Positions 48,359 through 58,501 are shown, counted from the stretch's first letter. The stretch is 64,000 nucleotides of DNA from Metallosphaera cuprina Ar-4 (GCF_000204925.1 NC_015435.1:352001-416000); one strand, 5' to 3'. Numbers and translations are program-made. The notes: generated by a model not told the origin, from the sequence alone.

Positions 48359-49234
48359 ATGATAAAGGTTTACTTCATAGGAACTGGAGGAGGTGCTCCC
48401 TCGAGGAGGGGTCTACCAGCTTACTTAGTTAAGAAGGACGGGTTCTCCATGCTCATGGATTGCGGAGAAGGGACTCAAATAACCATGATCAAGAACTCAA
48501 TAAATATAATGAGAGTTAACCTCATAGCGATAACTCACCTTCACGCGGATCACGTATTAGGTTTGCCCTCTCTTATTCAAACCATGGGGATGTACGATAG
48601 GAAGGAGAAGCTGTACTTGATGGGACCTGAGTCCCTTAAGGAGTTCCTGAAGGTATCGTTTGAGCACACTTACTTTAGACCCGGTTTCCCAATAGAGTTC
48701 GTTTCAACCTATGAGGATAAAAAGGTCAGGGTAAGACCTTTCAAGACATGCCACGTTGTTCCGTCTCAGGGCTTCCTGGTTGAAGAGATCGATTCGATCA
48801 ACTTAGACGTTGAGAGGCTGAAAAGAGAAGGGATAACGGATTGGAGAGTAATGAGGGAATTGAAAGGAGGTAGAGAGGTTAAAGTGGGGGAGAGGACTCT
48901 CAAATCGGAAGATTACCTTGTAGTGAAGAGGGGTGTGAGGTTAGCATATACCGGGGACACTAGACCATGTGATTCGGTTATTAATTCAGCAAAAGGCGTT
49001 GATCTCCTACTTCACGACTCCACGTTTGAGGATGGAATAGACGCCTCAGAGTACGGTCACTCCACCTCCAGCGAGGCCGCTCTCGTAGCTAGGGAGGCTG
49101 AGGCTAGGAGGTTAGCGTTGATTCACATAAGTTCTAGATATAAGAAAACCGACGAGATGCTCAAACAAGCTAGAAAGATCTTCCCCATGTCCTTCGTCCC
49201 GGAGGATCTATCTTTTCTCAATCTTCGGGTGTAG
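48359..49234 (+). CDS. rnz: Ribonuclease Z (tRNA 3' endonuclease)
   Basis: The 291-residue metallo-beta-lactamase fold enzyme trims tRNA 3' ends. Motifs are GGGAPSRRGLPAYLV, the zinc motif THLHADHVLGL, CHVVPSQGF and LAYTGDTRPC, HSTSSEAA and HISSRY. Its promoter TATA (TCTTTAAATT, 48311-48320) gives a short leader with GGGAGG before the ATG. Four tRNA genes in the window lack encoded CCA, so trimming and the CCA enzyme nearby are both needed. It overlaps the convergent gene by 17 nt. Confidence 0.95.
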   Translation: MIKVYFIGTGGGAPSRRGLPAYLVKKDGFSMLMDCGEGTQITMIKNSINIMRVNLIAITHLHADHVLGLPSLIQTMGMYDRKEKLYLMGPESLKEFLKVSFEHTYFRPGFPIEFVSTYEDKKVRVRPFKTCHVVPSQGFLVEEIDSINLDVERLKREGITDWRVMRELKGGREVKVGERTLKSEDYLVVKRGVRLAYTGDTRPCDSVINSAKGVDLLLHDSTFEDGIDASEYGHSTSSEAALVAREAEARRLALIHISSRYKKTDEMLKQARKIFPMSFVPEDLSFLNLRV

Positions 49235-49649
49235 GGTTGTCCCAAAGAGGCCTCCCCTTAGAGGTCCTAGGGGCTAACCAGTCTATTATAGCCTCAAGGT
49301 CCTTATGAAATATTGTGAAGGTTATCGGTCCCAGAGGGGACTCCCTCTCATCGTCCACGAAAGTCACCCTACCGACGAAGGCCGCCTGCTTATGTAACAT
49401 GAACTGCAGCCTGTCATCCTGTAGACCTCTCCTCAAGTATTTCCTAGCTGCGTCCAATATCCTTTCCTCCCTTAATGCCCTGTGAAGCTTAGACAGGCTA
49501 GAGAGTTCGTCAGATTCAGCCACTATCACCCTATATCTATCCTGGTCTATATGTAGAGACTTGAAAGTGAAGAAGTTAGCTATCGCCACCTTAACTTTAT
49601 CGTCGTCCTCAGAAGGTCTTATCTCCGCCCTTACCACTACCCTAGTCAA
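49218..49649 (-). CDS. UPF0201-type protein (RNA-binding-like)
   Basis: A 143-residue protein that looks like archaeal UPF0201: the segment [26 protein letters not shown], then a helical middle with [39 protein letters not shown], and [25 protein letters not shown]. The function of the family is not known. It follows the UPF0200 kinase with a 4-nt overlap (ATGA). Confidence 0.8.
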   Translation of the reverse strand: MTRVVVRAEIRPSEDDDKVKVAIANFFTFKSLHIDQDRYRVIVAESDELSSLSKLHRALREERILDAARKYLRRGLQDDRLQFMLHKQAAFVGRVTFVDDERESPLGPITFTIFHKDLEAIIDWLAPRTSKGRPLWDNPTPED

Positions 49650-50173
49650 CTTATCTTCCCCAGGATCTCTAACGCTCTCCTCTTGAACTCCTCCTCGGTG
49701 GAGTCGTTGACTATAACGACGTCGGCCAAAGCTATGACGCTCCCTATACCTAGCGATAACTCCTCTAAGTCCCTTCTTCTGAGGTCCTCGTCTCTCACAG
49801 AGTCGTCTGACCTCATCCTCCTCTTCATCCTCTCATATCTTAACTTGGGAGGCGAGTGAACCGCAACAACTAATGGGTTTCCTAATCTAGAGAACTCCTC
49901 CACCTCAGCTAGATTTCTAACCCCATCGAAGGCTACCTTTTCCGTGCTCCCCCTTATCTCCTCTATGCTTAGCCTAGCAACTATTCCTTCGCCGTATATC
50001 TCTCTCAACCTTTTGGCGTAATCCATCAGTCTCTCACCGTGCCTAGCATCCTTCTCGTACCTCTTTCTAACTGACTCGCTCATAACTATGACAGAGAATC
50101 CCCTCTCTCTGAGGATTGAGGAGAGAAGGGACTTGCCGGAACCAGGCATCCCGGTGATTAGAAGGACTTTAAT
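49646..50173 (-). CDS. UPF0200 P-loop nucleotide kinase, apparent ATT start
   Basis: A dephospho-CoA kinase-like P-loop protein. The phosphate-binding loop is TGMPGSGKS. The first ATG (50149) is inside that loop and would remove the beta-strand before it. Upstream in frame are ATT AAA GTC CTT CTA ATC ACC GGG, giving the standard family N-terminus (M)[14 protein letters not shown], with no ATG, GTG or TTG nearby. ATT at 50173 is therefore taken as the start; 175 residues result. Later motifs are VAFDGVRN and [22 protein letters not shown]-like run at about 50198-50205 fits a near-leaderless message. Confidence 0.8.
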   Translation of the reverse strand: MKVLLITGMPGSGKSLLSSILRERGFSVIVMSESVRKRYEKDARHGERLMDYAKRLREIYGEGIVARLSIEEIRGSTEKVAFDGVRNLAEVEEFSRLGNPLVVAVHSPPKLRYERMKRRMRSDDSVRDEDLRRRDLEELSLGIGSVIALADVVIVNDSTEEEFKRRALEILGKIS

Positions 50174-50212
50174 TGTAGACCACCTAACCTTAGGACTGAG
50201 GGGTTAAAAAAC

Positions 50213-50800
50213 GTGAGGTTGTTCATTGGGGTACCAGTACGTGACGCACCGTGGTTACGAGAGGCCTTAAGTTCGGTAGAGAGGACCGGAGCGGACGTAA
50301 AGCTAGTTGATCCTCAAAACGTTCATATAACGCTGGCCTTCCTAGGAGAGGTAAGGGAGGACAAACTGGAGCTCGTTAAGGAGTCGTTAGACGAGCTCGA
50401 ATTTCAGAGGTTCAATGTTGGGTTCCGAGGTTTTGGAGCTTTCCCAAGCATATCAAGACCTAGGGTCGTATGGATAGGTATTACTGAAGGATTCAACGAG
50501 TTGAAGAGGATAAGGACGTCTTTAGTCAGGTCACTGAGCTCTAAAAGGATAAGGGTGGAGGAGGAACAGTTCGTACCTCACCTGACCTTAGCTAGAGTTA
50601 AGGGGCCAAGAGGAGTGCTGGAGCTGGCTAAACTAGTTAGCGAGGCCTCAGATAAGGAGTTCGGTAGTCAGGAGGTAAACGAAGTTACGCTCTTCAAGAG
50701 CACGTTAACCCCTAAAGGTCCAATCTACGATCCCGTTCATAAGAGACTGGCTGGGGATAACTTTGAGCTACGAGGAGATAGTGACCGACGTACTTTCTAG
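50213..50800 (+). CDS. thpR: RNA 2',3'-cyclic phosphodiesterase (2'-5' RNA ligase family)
   Basis: A 195-residue two-His phosphoesterase. The two HxTx motifs are HITLAFLGE and HLTLARVKG, and the start is MRLFIGVPV. Members open 2',3'-cyclic phosphates on RNA. The start is GTG 50213. It overlaps the CCA enzyme gene by 38 nt. Confidence 0.93.
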   Translation: MRLFIGVPVRDAPWLREALSSVERTGADVKLVDPQNVHITLAFLGEVREDKLELVKESLDELEFQRFNVGFRGFGAFPSISRPRVVWIGITEGFNELKRIRTSLVRSLSSKRIRVEEEQFVPHLTLARVKGPRGVLELAKLVSEASDKEFGSQEVNEVTLFKSTLTPKGPIYDPVHKRLAGDNFELRGDSDRRTF

Positions 50801-52007
50801 GATTAAACCGGACGATCGGGATAAGAAGAGGATAGAGGAGTCGGTCTCCGTAGTAACGTCTAGGCTAAAGGACATGAACGTGGAGATTCACGGGTCTTTT
50901 AGAAAGGGGACTTGGCTTAAGGGAGACACTGACGTGGATTTGTTCGTCTTCTTCCCTAAGGAGGTTGGGAAAGACTACCTATCTAAGGATGGTCTAAGGG
51001 AGATCCTCGAGAGGCTCAAAGGACTGGACGTGAAGCTCGCTTACGCTGAACACCCTTACGTAATTGTCAATGTTAATAACGTGGAGGTTGACGTAGTGCC
51101 AGCGCTCAGAGTTGAAAACGGCAGTCAGGCGATAACTGCGGTAGACAGAACTCCTTTTCACACAGGCTACGTGACAAGTAAGCTCACCGAGGAAGGGATG
51201 GATCAAGTCAGGCTCCTCAAAAGGTTCATGAAGGGAATAGGAGTGTATGGAGCAGAGATCAAGATCTCAGGTTTCTCCGGCTACGTTTCTGAGCTACTCG
51301 TAATCTATTACGGCTCCTTTTTAAACGTGTTGAGGTCCAGCTCAAGCTGGAGACCTCCAGTTGAGCTCGTCCTAGAGGGTAAAAGCAGGGATTTTGACTC
51401 CCCTCTGGTGATCCCAGATCCTGTGGATCCTAAGAGGAACGCCGCAGCCGCAGTTTCCTTGAAGTCCATAGCTCTCTTCTCCTTGGCCTCAAGGTTCTTC
51501 TTGCGTGAACCTTCAATGGAGTTCTTCTACCCTTCATCCCCTCAGGACAGGGAGATATTAGGAGACGTATTAGTAACAGAATTGAAAGTAGATCAGTACG
51601 TAGACGATGTTCTTTGGGGGCAGATAAGAAGAAGCGTGGAGAGGATGAGAGCGAACCTGACCAACTCAGGTTTCGACGTGATCGACATAGGATGGTGTGA
51701 AGATGATACGATCAAGATCTTCGTTCAGGTTGAGTCTAGCGAGATAGGGAAGTACTACTTAGATCAGGGCCCTCCCTTCTACCTAGACAGCTCAATTGAG
51801 TTCATGAACTCTAACTATCACGTGTGGGTAGGGAACGACGGTAGGCTTTACGCAATAAAGAAAAGGAAGGAACTCGACCCGTTTAAAATAATTTTAGATT
51901 CTATTTCTCTTAAGTATAAATATTCTGCAAGTCAATACAAGCTTACGGAGGCGGAGGACGACTGTTCGAGGGCGTTCCTAAGGAAGAGGCCCCTTTGGTT
52001 GAGATAA
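50763..52007 (+). CDS. cca: CCA-adding enzyme (archaeal class I)
   Basis: This 414-residue enzyme adds or repairs CCA at tRNA 3' ends. The nucleotidyltransferase motif is GSFRKGTWLKGDTDVDLFVFFP, with both metal-binding Asp residues; VEVDVVPA carries the third. The start is TTG 50763 inside the end of thpR. No tRNA gene in this window encodes CCA. Confidence 0.95.
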   Translation: MSYEEIVTDVLSRIKPDDRDKKRIEESVSVVTSRLKDMNVEIHGSFRKGTWLKGDTDVDLFVFFPKEVGKDYLSKDGLREILERLKGLDVKLAYAEHPYVIVNVNNVEVDVVPALRVENGSQAITAVDRTPFHTGYVTSKLTEEGMDQVRLLKRFMKGIGVYGAEIKISGFSGYVSELLVIYYGSFLNVLRSSSSWRPPVELVLEGKSRDFDSPLVIPDPVDPKRNAAAAVSLKSIALFSLASRFFLREPSMEFFYPSSPQDREILGDVLVTELKVDQYVDDVLWGQIRRSVERMRANLTNSGFDVIDIGWCEDDTIKIFVQVESSEIGKYYLDQGPPFYLDSSIEFMNSNYHVWVGNDGRLYAIKKRKELDPFKIILDSISLKYKYSASQYKLTEAEDDCSRAFLRKRPLWLR

Positions 52008-52585
52008 GGGAGATGATCTATCCTAGATACTCCAAGGAGATAGAGGAGGAACTGAATTCGGAGGGGATAATTAGAGCTCACTCCTTCGGTAAAACTAGAC
52101 TGGGGAAACTAAGCGTCTTGGGAAAGGGCAAGACGGGGGTAGTAGTTCTAACTGAAGATGGGAACGCCCTCAAGATTAGGAGGAGCGATTCCCCTAAGGA
52201 GAGTCTAGAACTCGAAGCCAGGATGCAGATTATGGCCGGAAATGCAGCCCCTAAAGTGCTAAAGTACGGTAAAAACTTCATCCTTATGGAATACGTGAGT
52301 GGAAGGCACCTAGAGAAAAGGGAGCCTATTAGCGTCTTAATTGACCTTATCAATAGGGCTTACTTTTTGGAACAAGCGGGTTTGGAACACAAGGAGTTGG
52401 TAACCCCTTGGAGAAACGTGTTAGTAAGTGGAGAAAGAACTTACATTATTGACTATGACTCGGTTTCCCTTAAGGAGAGGGCATTTAACGTTAATAAGAT
52501 CTTAAACGCGTTCAACCTTAGGGACCTGGCAAGAGCCTACAAAAGAGGGGAGATGACTCTAGAAGAAATAGTTAAACGTATCTAG
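51995..52585 (+). CDS. Kinase-like protein (predicted Ser/Thr kinase group)
   Basis: A 196-residue compact protein kinase-like fold. It has a glycine loop LGKGKTGVVVL, a possible Lys in ALKIRR, HKELVTPWRNVLV in place of the catalytic loop, and YIIDYDSVSL in place of DFG. It resembles a small archaeal family of predicted kinases, not the main eukaryotic-type group. Substrates are unknown. It overlaps the CCA enzyme gene. Confidence 0.78.
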   Translation: MVEIREMIYPRYSKEIEEELNSEGIIRAHSFGKTRLGKLSVLGKGKTGVVVLTEDGNALKIRRSDSPKESLELEARMQIMAGNAAPKVLKYGKNFILMEYVSGRHLEKREPISVLIDLINRAYFLEQAGLEHKELVTPWRNVLVSGERTYIIDYDSVSLKERAFNVNKILNAFNLRDLARAYKRGEMTLEEIVKRI

Positions 52586-52778
52586 CCTTCTTTAGTTTAA
52601 GCCTCACAGTTATTTCATCAGAGGATGGGACTGTCAACTTTTTACCGCACTTAGGACATTTACCACCGTAAATTGAGCTGATCTCTGAGGGAGTTCTAAC
52701 ACCATAGAAGTCTTGACCCACTTTATTAAACGTATATAGGACGTGGTTACATCCCTTGCACTTATAAACAACTGCCAA
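52572..52778 (-). CDS. Small zinc-ribbon protein
   Basis: A 68-residue protein with two CxxC pairs (CKGC and CPKC) spaced by about 33 residues, typical of a zinc ribbon. Similar short proteins occur widely in archaea, but no role is established. The start is TTG at 52778. Its 3' end overlaps the convergent kinase-like gene by 14 nt. Confidence 0.8.
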   Translation of the reverse strand: MAVVYKCKGCNHVLYTFNKVGQDFYGVRTPSEISSIYGGKCPKCGKKLTVPSSDEITVRLKLKKARYV

Positions 52779-52948
52779 TTTTTACACCTAAGGAATCTAA
52801 TATTCCTTTTTACTCTTAAAGTATAGGGACGTGATACGCGTTAAGAGAACCCGTAATTTACAGAGAAGAGATGGGGAGAGTTAACTGAAAGTGAATTGGT
52901 ATTACTTGGAGTTTAACTTATAAATGTGGACAGTCTTAAGAGAAGAAG

Positions 52949-53045
<97 letters not shown>

Positions 53046-53112
53046 CTCCATCAATTAAAGCGACTTTAGTCCTTGAATGCTCATTTTTATATATGCGTTC
53101 ATCATTATTCAC

Positions 53113-53799
53113 ATGCTATTTGACGCCCATTGCCACTGCTCACAACTAAACAAGGATTACTCGGTTTTCACGGCTTCGGTCTCAATGGACCTTGAGACCT
53201 CCCTGGCAACGTTAAAAATGAAGGGGTTAAGAGGAGTAGGCATTCATCCGTGGAACGCTGGGAAAGTCAAGATAGATGAGGTAAAGAGACTTATCGAGAG
53301 AGCGGATTTCGTAGGAGAGGTCGGATTGGACTACAGGCTTTCCGAAGCAAGCAAAGAGGTTCAAAGGATGTACTTCGAGGAGTTCCTAGATTTCCCTGAG
53401 AAACCTGTTAACGTCCACGCCCTAGACGCCTGGGAGGACGCCTTCAACCTGGTTATAAAACATGAGATAAGGAGCGCTATATTCCACTGGTACACAGGAC
53501 CATTGAACCTCTTGAAAGACATAGAGGGGGCCCAATATTTCATAACGATAAACCCTTCAGTGTCCTTTCAGGCCAAGCATCAAAAGGTAGTTGAGGTAGC
53601 TCCAACTAGGATCATACTAACTGAGAGCGACGGCGGTTACGTATATAAGGGAAAGCTCTTGGAACCAACTATGGTAACTGAAGCGTTAAAACAGATAGCG
53701 AGGATAAAGGGATTAGAGGTTAGACAGGTGGAGAGGATAGTTGAAGAGAACTTTAGGAGAGCTTTTTTGAACAACTCTAAAATACCATCCTCAACTTGA
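53113..53799 (+). CDS. TatD-family metal-dependent hydrolase
   Basis: A short TatD-like protein of 228 residues: LFDAHCHCSQLNKD holds the first His pair, FVGEVGLDYRL the Glu, and VHALDAW, IFHWYTG and LTESDGG the later metal or catalytic positions. Members are DNases or other hydrolases. The frame opens at 53077, but TATA-like TTTTTATATA at 53084-53093 lies about 26 nt before ATG 53113, so a leaderless start there is preferred. Confidence 0.85.
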   Translation: MLFDAHCHCSQLNKDYSVFTASVSMDLETSLATLKMKGLRGVGIHPWNAGKVKIDEVKRLIERADFVGEVGLDYRLSEASKEVQRMYFEEFLDFPEKPVNVHALDAWEDAFNLVIKHEIRSAIFHWYTGPLNLLKDIEGAQYFITINPSVSFQAKHQKVVEVAPTRIILTESDGGYVYKGKLLEPTMVTEALKQIARIKGLEVRQVERIVEENFRRAFLNNSKIPSST

Positions 53800-53804
53800 T
53801 ACAT

Positions 53805-54536
53805 ATGCTAGCGCTTGTAACTGGAGCCTCTAAGGGTATAGGATTCGAAACTGTGAAACTCCTGATGAGAGAGGGTTATGAGGTCGTCTCCACCTCTAGA
53901 TCGATGCCCGAGCTCGGAGACCACAGGTTTAAGTTGGACGTCTCCAATAGAGACGAAGTTGAGTCCCTCATTAATAAAATAAGTCAAGAGATAGGACAAA
54001 TAGACGTTGTTGTAAACAACGCTGGGTTTGGAATCTACGGTTCCTTCCTTGAGACTTCCCTAAGTGAGGAGGAGTATATGGTAAGGACGAACTTTCTAGG
54101 TCCCATTTACGTAACCAAAGCCGTATATAAAGATATGGTGAAAAGGAGATCCGGTTCTATTGTGAACGTAGTCTCGGAGGCCGCCTACGTCAACTCCCCT
54201 TTTCTACTTGTTTACTCATCCACAAAAGCTGGTTTAGCGAGCTTCACGAACGGGTTGTGGGTGGAAGCTAGAAAATATGGAATAAAAGTGAGCGGTGTGT
54301 ATCCAGGACCAGTGAAAACTAACTTCTCCTCTCATCCCTCATTTAAGGGTAGGGAGATAACTCCTAAATTTTCCATCGAGCCTGAGAGGGTTGCTAAGGC
54401 TATACTTAAGGGGATAAAAACAGGAAAGAGGGAGATATACGTTCCTTCAAAGTTAAAATTAGACCCCTATTTCCTGAAGTTGGCTAACGTAATGCAAGAC
54501 ATAACTTACAGGTTAGTGGACAAGTTTAGTTTATAA
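53805..54536 (+). CDS. Short-chain dehydrogenase/reductase
   Basis: A 243-residue SDR with the cofactor loop VTGASKGIGFE, NNAGFG and the catalytic YSSTK with Ser upstream in NVVSEAA. STSRS after strand two suggests NADPH. The frame opens at TTG 53796 within the TatD gene; ATG at 53805 is preferred because the Rossmann strand begins LALVTGAS. The substrate is not known. Confidence 0.92.
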   Translation: MLALVTGASKGIGFETVKLLMREGYEVVSTSRSMPELGDHRFKLDVSNRDEVESLINKISQEIGQIDVVVNNAGFGIYGSFLETSLSEEEYMVRTNFLGPIYVTKAVYKDMVKRRSGSIVNVVSEAAYVNSPFLLVYSSTKAGLASFTNGLWVEARKYGIKVSGVYPGPVKTNFSSHPSFKGREITPKFSIEPERVAKAILKGIKTGKREIYVPSKLKLDPYFLKLANVMQDITYRLVDKFSL

Positions 54537-54560
54537 TCACGTTGTGACCAAAAATCAGTG

Positions 54561-55424
54561 TTAACTCCTCTCCACCCTAACGGGGTTCTCCAGTCTACCT
54601 ATCTTTTCCACCTCTACCATTAGCGTAGATTCCACCGCTTCCAACTTGTACTCTGAAGCCTCTTCGACTCCCTTATACCCTATCGTACCGGTAGTTAGGA
54701 CGCTAAGCCTTGGTACTGTTAAGACCTTTGATAACTCCACTAATAGCTCGTCCACACCGTATATCAACTCATCGCTGCTTCCGTCTTGAACCGACACTCC
54801 ACCGTAAACGCTCCTCATCCTCAACCCAGATACATCATCTAGCTCATCAGTGGTCACTATCCAAGGTCCTAAAGGTGCGAAGGTGTCCCTGTTCTTGTTC
54901 CTGAAATGAGAGCCCCTAACTGGGATCTTCTTCACTTTCCCATCTGACGGATCTCTCCTGTACGCTAAGTACATATCGTTTTTCATCTCGCCAGGTGCAG
55001 TCACATCGTTAAAAACTGAGAAACCTAAGATCGACCGCTTAACCTCCTCCTTACTAGCCATCTTCAATGGCTTATTAACAACTACAGCTATCTCTACCTC
55101 AGGTCTAACCCCAGTAGGAGGAGCTAAGATAGCATCGTAAGGTCCTACCACTATCTGAGGTAGTTTAAGAAAGAACTTTGGCGAGCCTAGCATCTCCTTA
55201 GCTTCTTTCTTAGCTTCTACCCCTAACATTCTAGGGGAGTTAACCAGGGTACAAAATATAGCACTGGGCTCCATGGGTGCACTAAGCCTCACGTCGTCCA
55301 ACTTGAGCTCCTCCCCAGTTTCTTTTCCAGCCAACTCATTGGTTAGTATAACCCTGTCTCCCTCGAGATATCCATACCCTCTCCTTCCAGACCTGATGAA
55401 CGACACCAACTTCATTAAGCTCAC
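54561..55424 (-). CDS. Fumarylacetoacetate hydrolase family protein (HpaG-like)
   Basis: A 287-residue FAH-fold enzyme. The metal-binding Glu pair is in [10 protein letters not shown], and the conserved GFSVFNDVT, plus [12 protein letters not shown] near the C-terminus, fits the family. In hydroxyphenylacetate meta-cleavage pathways, such proteins decarboxylate or isomerise the ring-opened product. Start is GTG at 55424, overlapping the hpaB stop as GTGA, so it is the last gene of the hpa-type operon. Confidence 0.85.
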   Translation of the reverse strand: MSLMKLVSFIRSGRRGYGYLEGDRVILTNELAGKETGEELKLDDVRLSAPMEPSAIFCTLVNSPRMLGVEAKKEAKEMLGSPKFFLKLPQIVVGPYDAILAPPTGVRPEVEIAVVVNKPLKMASKEEVKRSILGFSVFNDVTAPGEMKNDMYLAYRRDPSDGKVKKIPVRGSHFRNKNRDTFAPLGPWIVTTDELDDVSGLRMRSVYGGVSVQDGSSDELIYGVDELLVELSKVLTVPRLSVLTTGTIGYKGVEEASEYKLEAVESTLMVEVEKIGRLENPVRVERS

Positions 55425-56902
55425 GCTTTGGGGTTAGGCATCTGATCCATAACGTCCCTGACCATCTTGATTAACTCCTGCTTTCTATCCCTATAAACTT
55501 CCGTGTACATCTGAGCCCACCTTATCGTTGGATCTCCCCTGCTAAATCTGTCGTATTGCTCATATCTCATCCCAGTCTCTGAACCTATTGTATCCCACAA
55601 TAAGTTAAACAGCTTCACCCTCTCTAAAGAAGGCAATCCCTTTGATGCCAGGTACCTGTCTAATAGTGCCCTCTCCTCGGGGTTCTCAAAGTCCTTTATT
55701 CCTGCCGGGACGGGTATCGATGAACCGGCGCTTATTGACCTTAGGATCTCATTTATCCTTGGTAGGGCTTTCATCCCCATGGAACTTATAGCAATTGAGA
55801 TCTGGGGATTTGGTCTGTAAATCCCTGGGAGCTGCTCACCCAGCTCCTCTGATGCGACTAACGCAGATTCATACATTGCTAGGTAAATTAAGATCTCTCC
55901 TATCTTCTCTTGAACGTTAATGAAGTTGTTTATCCCCACGGCCTCCGCTATCGCTATGGCCAATCCCGCTAAGAACTTGGTTCTAGAGTAGTGTTGGATA
56001 ACGAAGTGCCAGTTAAACCATCCTCTGAGATTGACGGTGTGCCACATGAACCCCTCTATCTCCTCCGGTTTCTTGTAAAATATCACCCTGTCCCACGGAA
56101 CGAAAACGTTATCTAACACGAGGATAGCGTCGGGTTCCTCATACTTTGAGGTAACCGGATACTCGAACTCTCCGAACTCCTGTTTAGGATAAAATCCTCT
56201 CCTTGATATGAACTTAACCCCTTTGCTCTCAGTGGGGAGGGAAAAGAAAACCGCATATCTGGGGTCCGTATCCCTCCTTATGTTAGGTAAATACCATAGC
56301 CTCTCCGAGTAAGGACCTGCAGTAGATAGCATGGCCGCACCTCTAACGACTATCCCCTCAGAAGTCTCCTTAACCACTCCAACCTGAATATAAGGGTCCT
56401 CCCATTGTGATGGTGGCCTGGATCTATCGTACATTGGAGCTACTATAGCGTGAGTGTAGAACAGGTCCTGCTTAGCGGCTTCCTTGTATATCTCTATCAC
56501 GTTCTCCATCATCTTGCTCCCAAAGACCTTCCCGAAGTAATCCTCAGCGTGAGCGTAGAACAGAGTGGTCCAAACGTTAAGGTAATCAGGGCTCCTACCA
56601 AAGAACCCTTTGTAGAAGTCATAGATCTTACTTATCCCTACCCTCAGCCTCCTTAACTCCTCCTTATTTCTAGGCCTGTAAAGGGTTACACTAGTTTCCT
56701 CCCCAACGTCTGGATTGTAAACCCTTAGATACTCCTTATACTCATCTTTCCAATGCAAATCGTAATAGTCTGCTACAGTGCTCACTGCCGCCTTGAAAGC
56801 TGGGCTTTCCGTTATGTCGTTTACCTTTTCCCCGTTATAGTATACCTCACCGTGATGTCCTTCTTTTATACTTTTCATGAAATCTGCTCCCTTTCTAATC
56901 AA
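55421..56902 (-). CDS. hpaB: 4-hydroxyphenylacetate 3-monooxygenase-type flavoprotein (HpaB family)
   Basis: The HpaB/acyl-CoA dehydrogenase-like oxygenase hydroxylates phenolic substrates next to the OH group. Family patterns include [61 protein letters not shown] and [18 protein letters not shown]. The frame is open from ATG 56950, but TTG at 56902 overlaps the dioxygenase stop as TTGA, has GGTGG before it, and gives the normal family N-terminus (493 residues). No HpaC flavin reductase is visible nearby. Substrate is inferred. Confidence 0.88.
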   Translation of the reverse strand: MIRKGADFMKSIKEGHHGEVYYNGEKVNDITESPAFKAAVSTVADYYDLHWKDEYKEYLRVYNPDVGEETSVTLYRPRNKEELRRLRVGISKIYDFYKGFFGRSPDYLNVWTTLFYAHAEDYFGKVFGSKMMENVIEIYKEAAKQDLFYTHAIVAPMYDRSRPPSQWEDPYIQVGVVKETSEGIVVRGAAMLSTAGPYSERLWYLPNIRRDTDPRYAVFFSLPTESKGVKFISRRGFYPKQEFGEFEYPVTSKYEEPDAILVLDNVFVPWDRVIFYKKPEEIEGFMWHTVNLRGWFNWHFVIQHYSRTKFLAGLAIAIAEAVGINNFINVQEKIGEILIYLAMYESALVASEELGEQLPGIYRPNPQISIAISSMGMKALPRINEILRSISAGSSIPVPAGIKDFENPEERALLDRYLASKGLPSLERVKLFNLLWDTIGSETGMRYEQYDRFSRGDPTIRWAQMYTEVYRDRKQELIKMVRDVMDQMPNPKA

Positions 56903-57843
56903 CTGTTCCACCCCCTTAATTTTCCCGTGATGTCCTCCACGGGGGTCCACTCCTTAAGCCAGGACTCCGGGACTTCCCTACCCCAGAAGTCCGATCTATA
57001 CCTTAGTTTATCCCAGGTCCAAGCTATCGGCTTCCACTTATCGGGATCTAGAACCAGGTAATCTCCTGTGAATAACTCTATCCTGTTCTTATCTGGATCT
57101 CTGAAATATATGTAGAACCCCTGCGATACGCCATGTCTACCTGGTCCCCTCTCGATGCTATCCCACATTTGAGCTGAGGAAAGTATATCTGCTCCCCTTA
57201 TGATATCTCTTACGTCGTGAACGTAGAACGTGGCGTGATGAAAACCAGGTACGTTCCTAGAGGCTTTAGCTATAGCTATTTCGTGAGAGTGACCTATCTT
57301 AGTCATCCACGATACCGTCTTCCTGTTATCCTTATCTAAGAAGTACTCAGTCTCGGTGAAGCCAAACACTTTAGCATAAAATTGAATCTCTGCCTCCAAG
57401 TCCCTCACCATGACGTTCACGTGATCGATTCTAACGGGAGTTGATCCCTTGTACTCGTGAAACCTCAACCTCATGTCTCCTACGTATTCCATGTCGTGAT
57501 ATAACAAGATGGGCAAACCTTGCGGATCTTCGAAAAGCAGAGCGTCTTCCACCCCCCTCTCCTTATGTCTTCTATAGTTCAACCCAAGTTCATCGAACTT
57601 CTCTCTCGCTAAGTCCAAAACCTCAGGTTTCCTAACCCTAAATGAAAAGTAGGACAGCCCGTTCGAATCGGCCTTCTTCAAGATTAAACTGTGATGTTGC
57701 CCCTCTTCTACCCCCCTAAGGTAAGCCTCGTTACCGTTCTTCTCAGTGAGCACAAAACCTAACAGGTCGCTGTAGAAGCGTACAGACCTGTCTAGGTCCG
57801 TAACCCTATACACCACATGAGAGACTCTAAGTATGTCTAGCAT
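56899..57843 (-). CDS. Extradiol catechol dioxygenase (HpaD-like, vicinal oxygen chelate)
   Basis: A 314-residue class I extradiol dioxygenase of two repeated VOC domains. The iron ligands are visible in the C-terminal domain: His in RIDHVNVMV, His in GFHHATFYV and Glu in [10 protein letters not shown]. It would cleave the catechol made by HpaB, for example 3,4-dihydroxyphenylacetate. The frame opens at TTG 57852; ATG at 57843 is preferred because a TATA-like element lies near 57870. It is coupled to hpaB by a TTGA overlap. Confidence 0.9.
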   Translation of the reverse strand: MLDILRVSHVVYRVTDLDRSVRFYSDLLGFVLTEKNGNEAYLRGVEEGQHHSLILKKADSNGLSYFSFRVRKPEVLDLAREKFDELGLNYRRHKERGVEDALLFEDPQGLPILLYHDMEYVGDMRLRFHEYKGSTPVRIDHVNVMVRDLEAEIQFYAKVFGFTETEYFLDKDNRKTVSWMTKIGHSHEIAIAKASRNVPGFHHATFYVHDVRDIIRGADILSSAQMWDSIERGPGRHGVSQGFYIYFRDPDKNRIELFTGDYLVLDPDKWKPIAWTWDKLRYRSDFWGREVPESWLKEWTPVEDITGKLRGWNS

Positions 57844-57943
57844 AAACTCCAATAGCCTGGATGTTTCTTAAACGATAAATGAAACAGATTTCAGCTTCAC
57901 GCTTAAACACAACAACTTTCTCGAACCCGAGCAACAATCTGTT

Positions 57944-57957
57944 CAACTCAAGAGTTG
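57944..57957. repeat. 14-bp palindrome CAACTCAAGAGTTG
   Basis: A perfect inverted repeat about 100 nt upstream of the dioxygenase start. It may be a dimeric regulator site. Confidence 0.5.
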
Positions 57958-57992
57958 TAACGTCTTCTGACCAGATGCGCCTGGATTTTGAG

Positions 57993-58019
57993 TTGAGACG
58001 AATTGACTTTCAGTCTCAA
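57993..58019. repeat. Inverted repeat TTGAGAC / GTCTCAA with 13-nt spacer
   Basis: Seven-base perfect arms at 57993-57999 and 58013-58019. The half-site TTGAGA recurs at about 58028-58034, so a set of regulator sites is plausible. Confidence 0.5.
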
Positions 58020-58203
58020 TTAACTTAGTTGAGAGGTGATCATGGCGCAGTGACGAATAGCTCATTTAATGATTGGGATTTTCATCTGTTTAGTAAAAAA
58101 TCAACTTTTCCTAGCTCACGATCGACATGGTTGATCTAACTTCAAAGGAGAGCTGAGCTCACTCCTTTCGCTATCGTACAATGTTATTGCGTCAATCCTT
58201 TAA

Positions 58204-58443
58204 CTCCATCAACCTTTAGCGCGAAGTGAGGTAAATGGCAACTTGGAGTCCGTAATCTACTCGGTTAACTTAAACGGCTTCCTCAGCTCCGTTGAACTTC
58301 ACGATGGGATAGAACACCTAGGTCTTCACGGCTAAGCTAGCGGCAAGGACCTATGTTAGGATTGCGGAATAGGCACTTACTGTGAGGCAGAGTTCCCACG
58401 AAAGAGGCTCTATGGGTTCTCCGATGAACTAGGAGAAGGGCGG
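58204..58443 (+). pseudogene. Possible decayed coding frame
   Basis: One plus-strand frame reads SEVNGNLESVIYSVNLNGFL and SSVELHDGIEHLGLHG, stop, ASGKDLC, stop, then DCGIGTYCEAEFPRKRLYGF and SDELGEGR, stop. The composition looks protein-like, with only two internal stops over about 80 codons, but I cannot name a family. The minus strand has more stops. It could also be chance. Confidence 0.25.
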
Positions 58444-58501
58444 TGAGTCTCTAGAGTTAAAACCCTTGATGAAGTTGAAAGAGTTTCATGACCAAAGTGT
58501 G

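Larger units (their letters stand above)
57853..58501. other. 649-nt gap in the catabolic cluster: promoter, palindromes and possible gene remnant
   Basis: This gap has the dioxygenase promoter at its left end, two inverted repeats (57944-57957 and 57993-58019), repeated TTGAGA/TCTCAA motifs, and an interrupted open frame at 58204-58443. No intact gene or RNA is evident. Confidence 0.6.
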
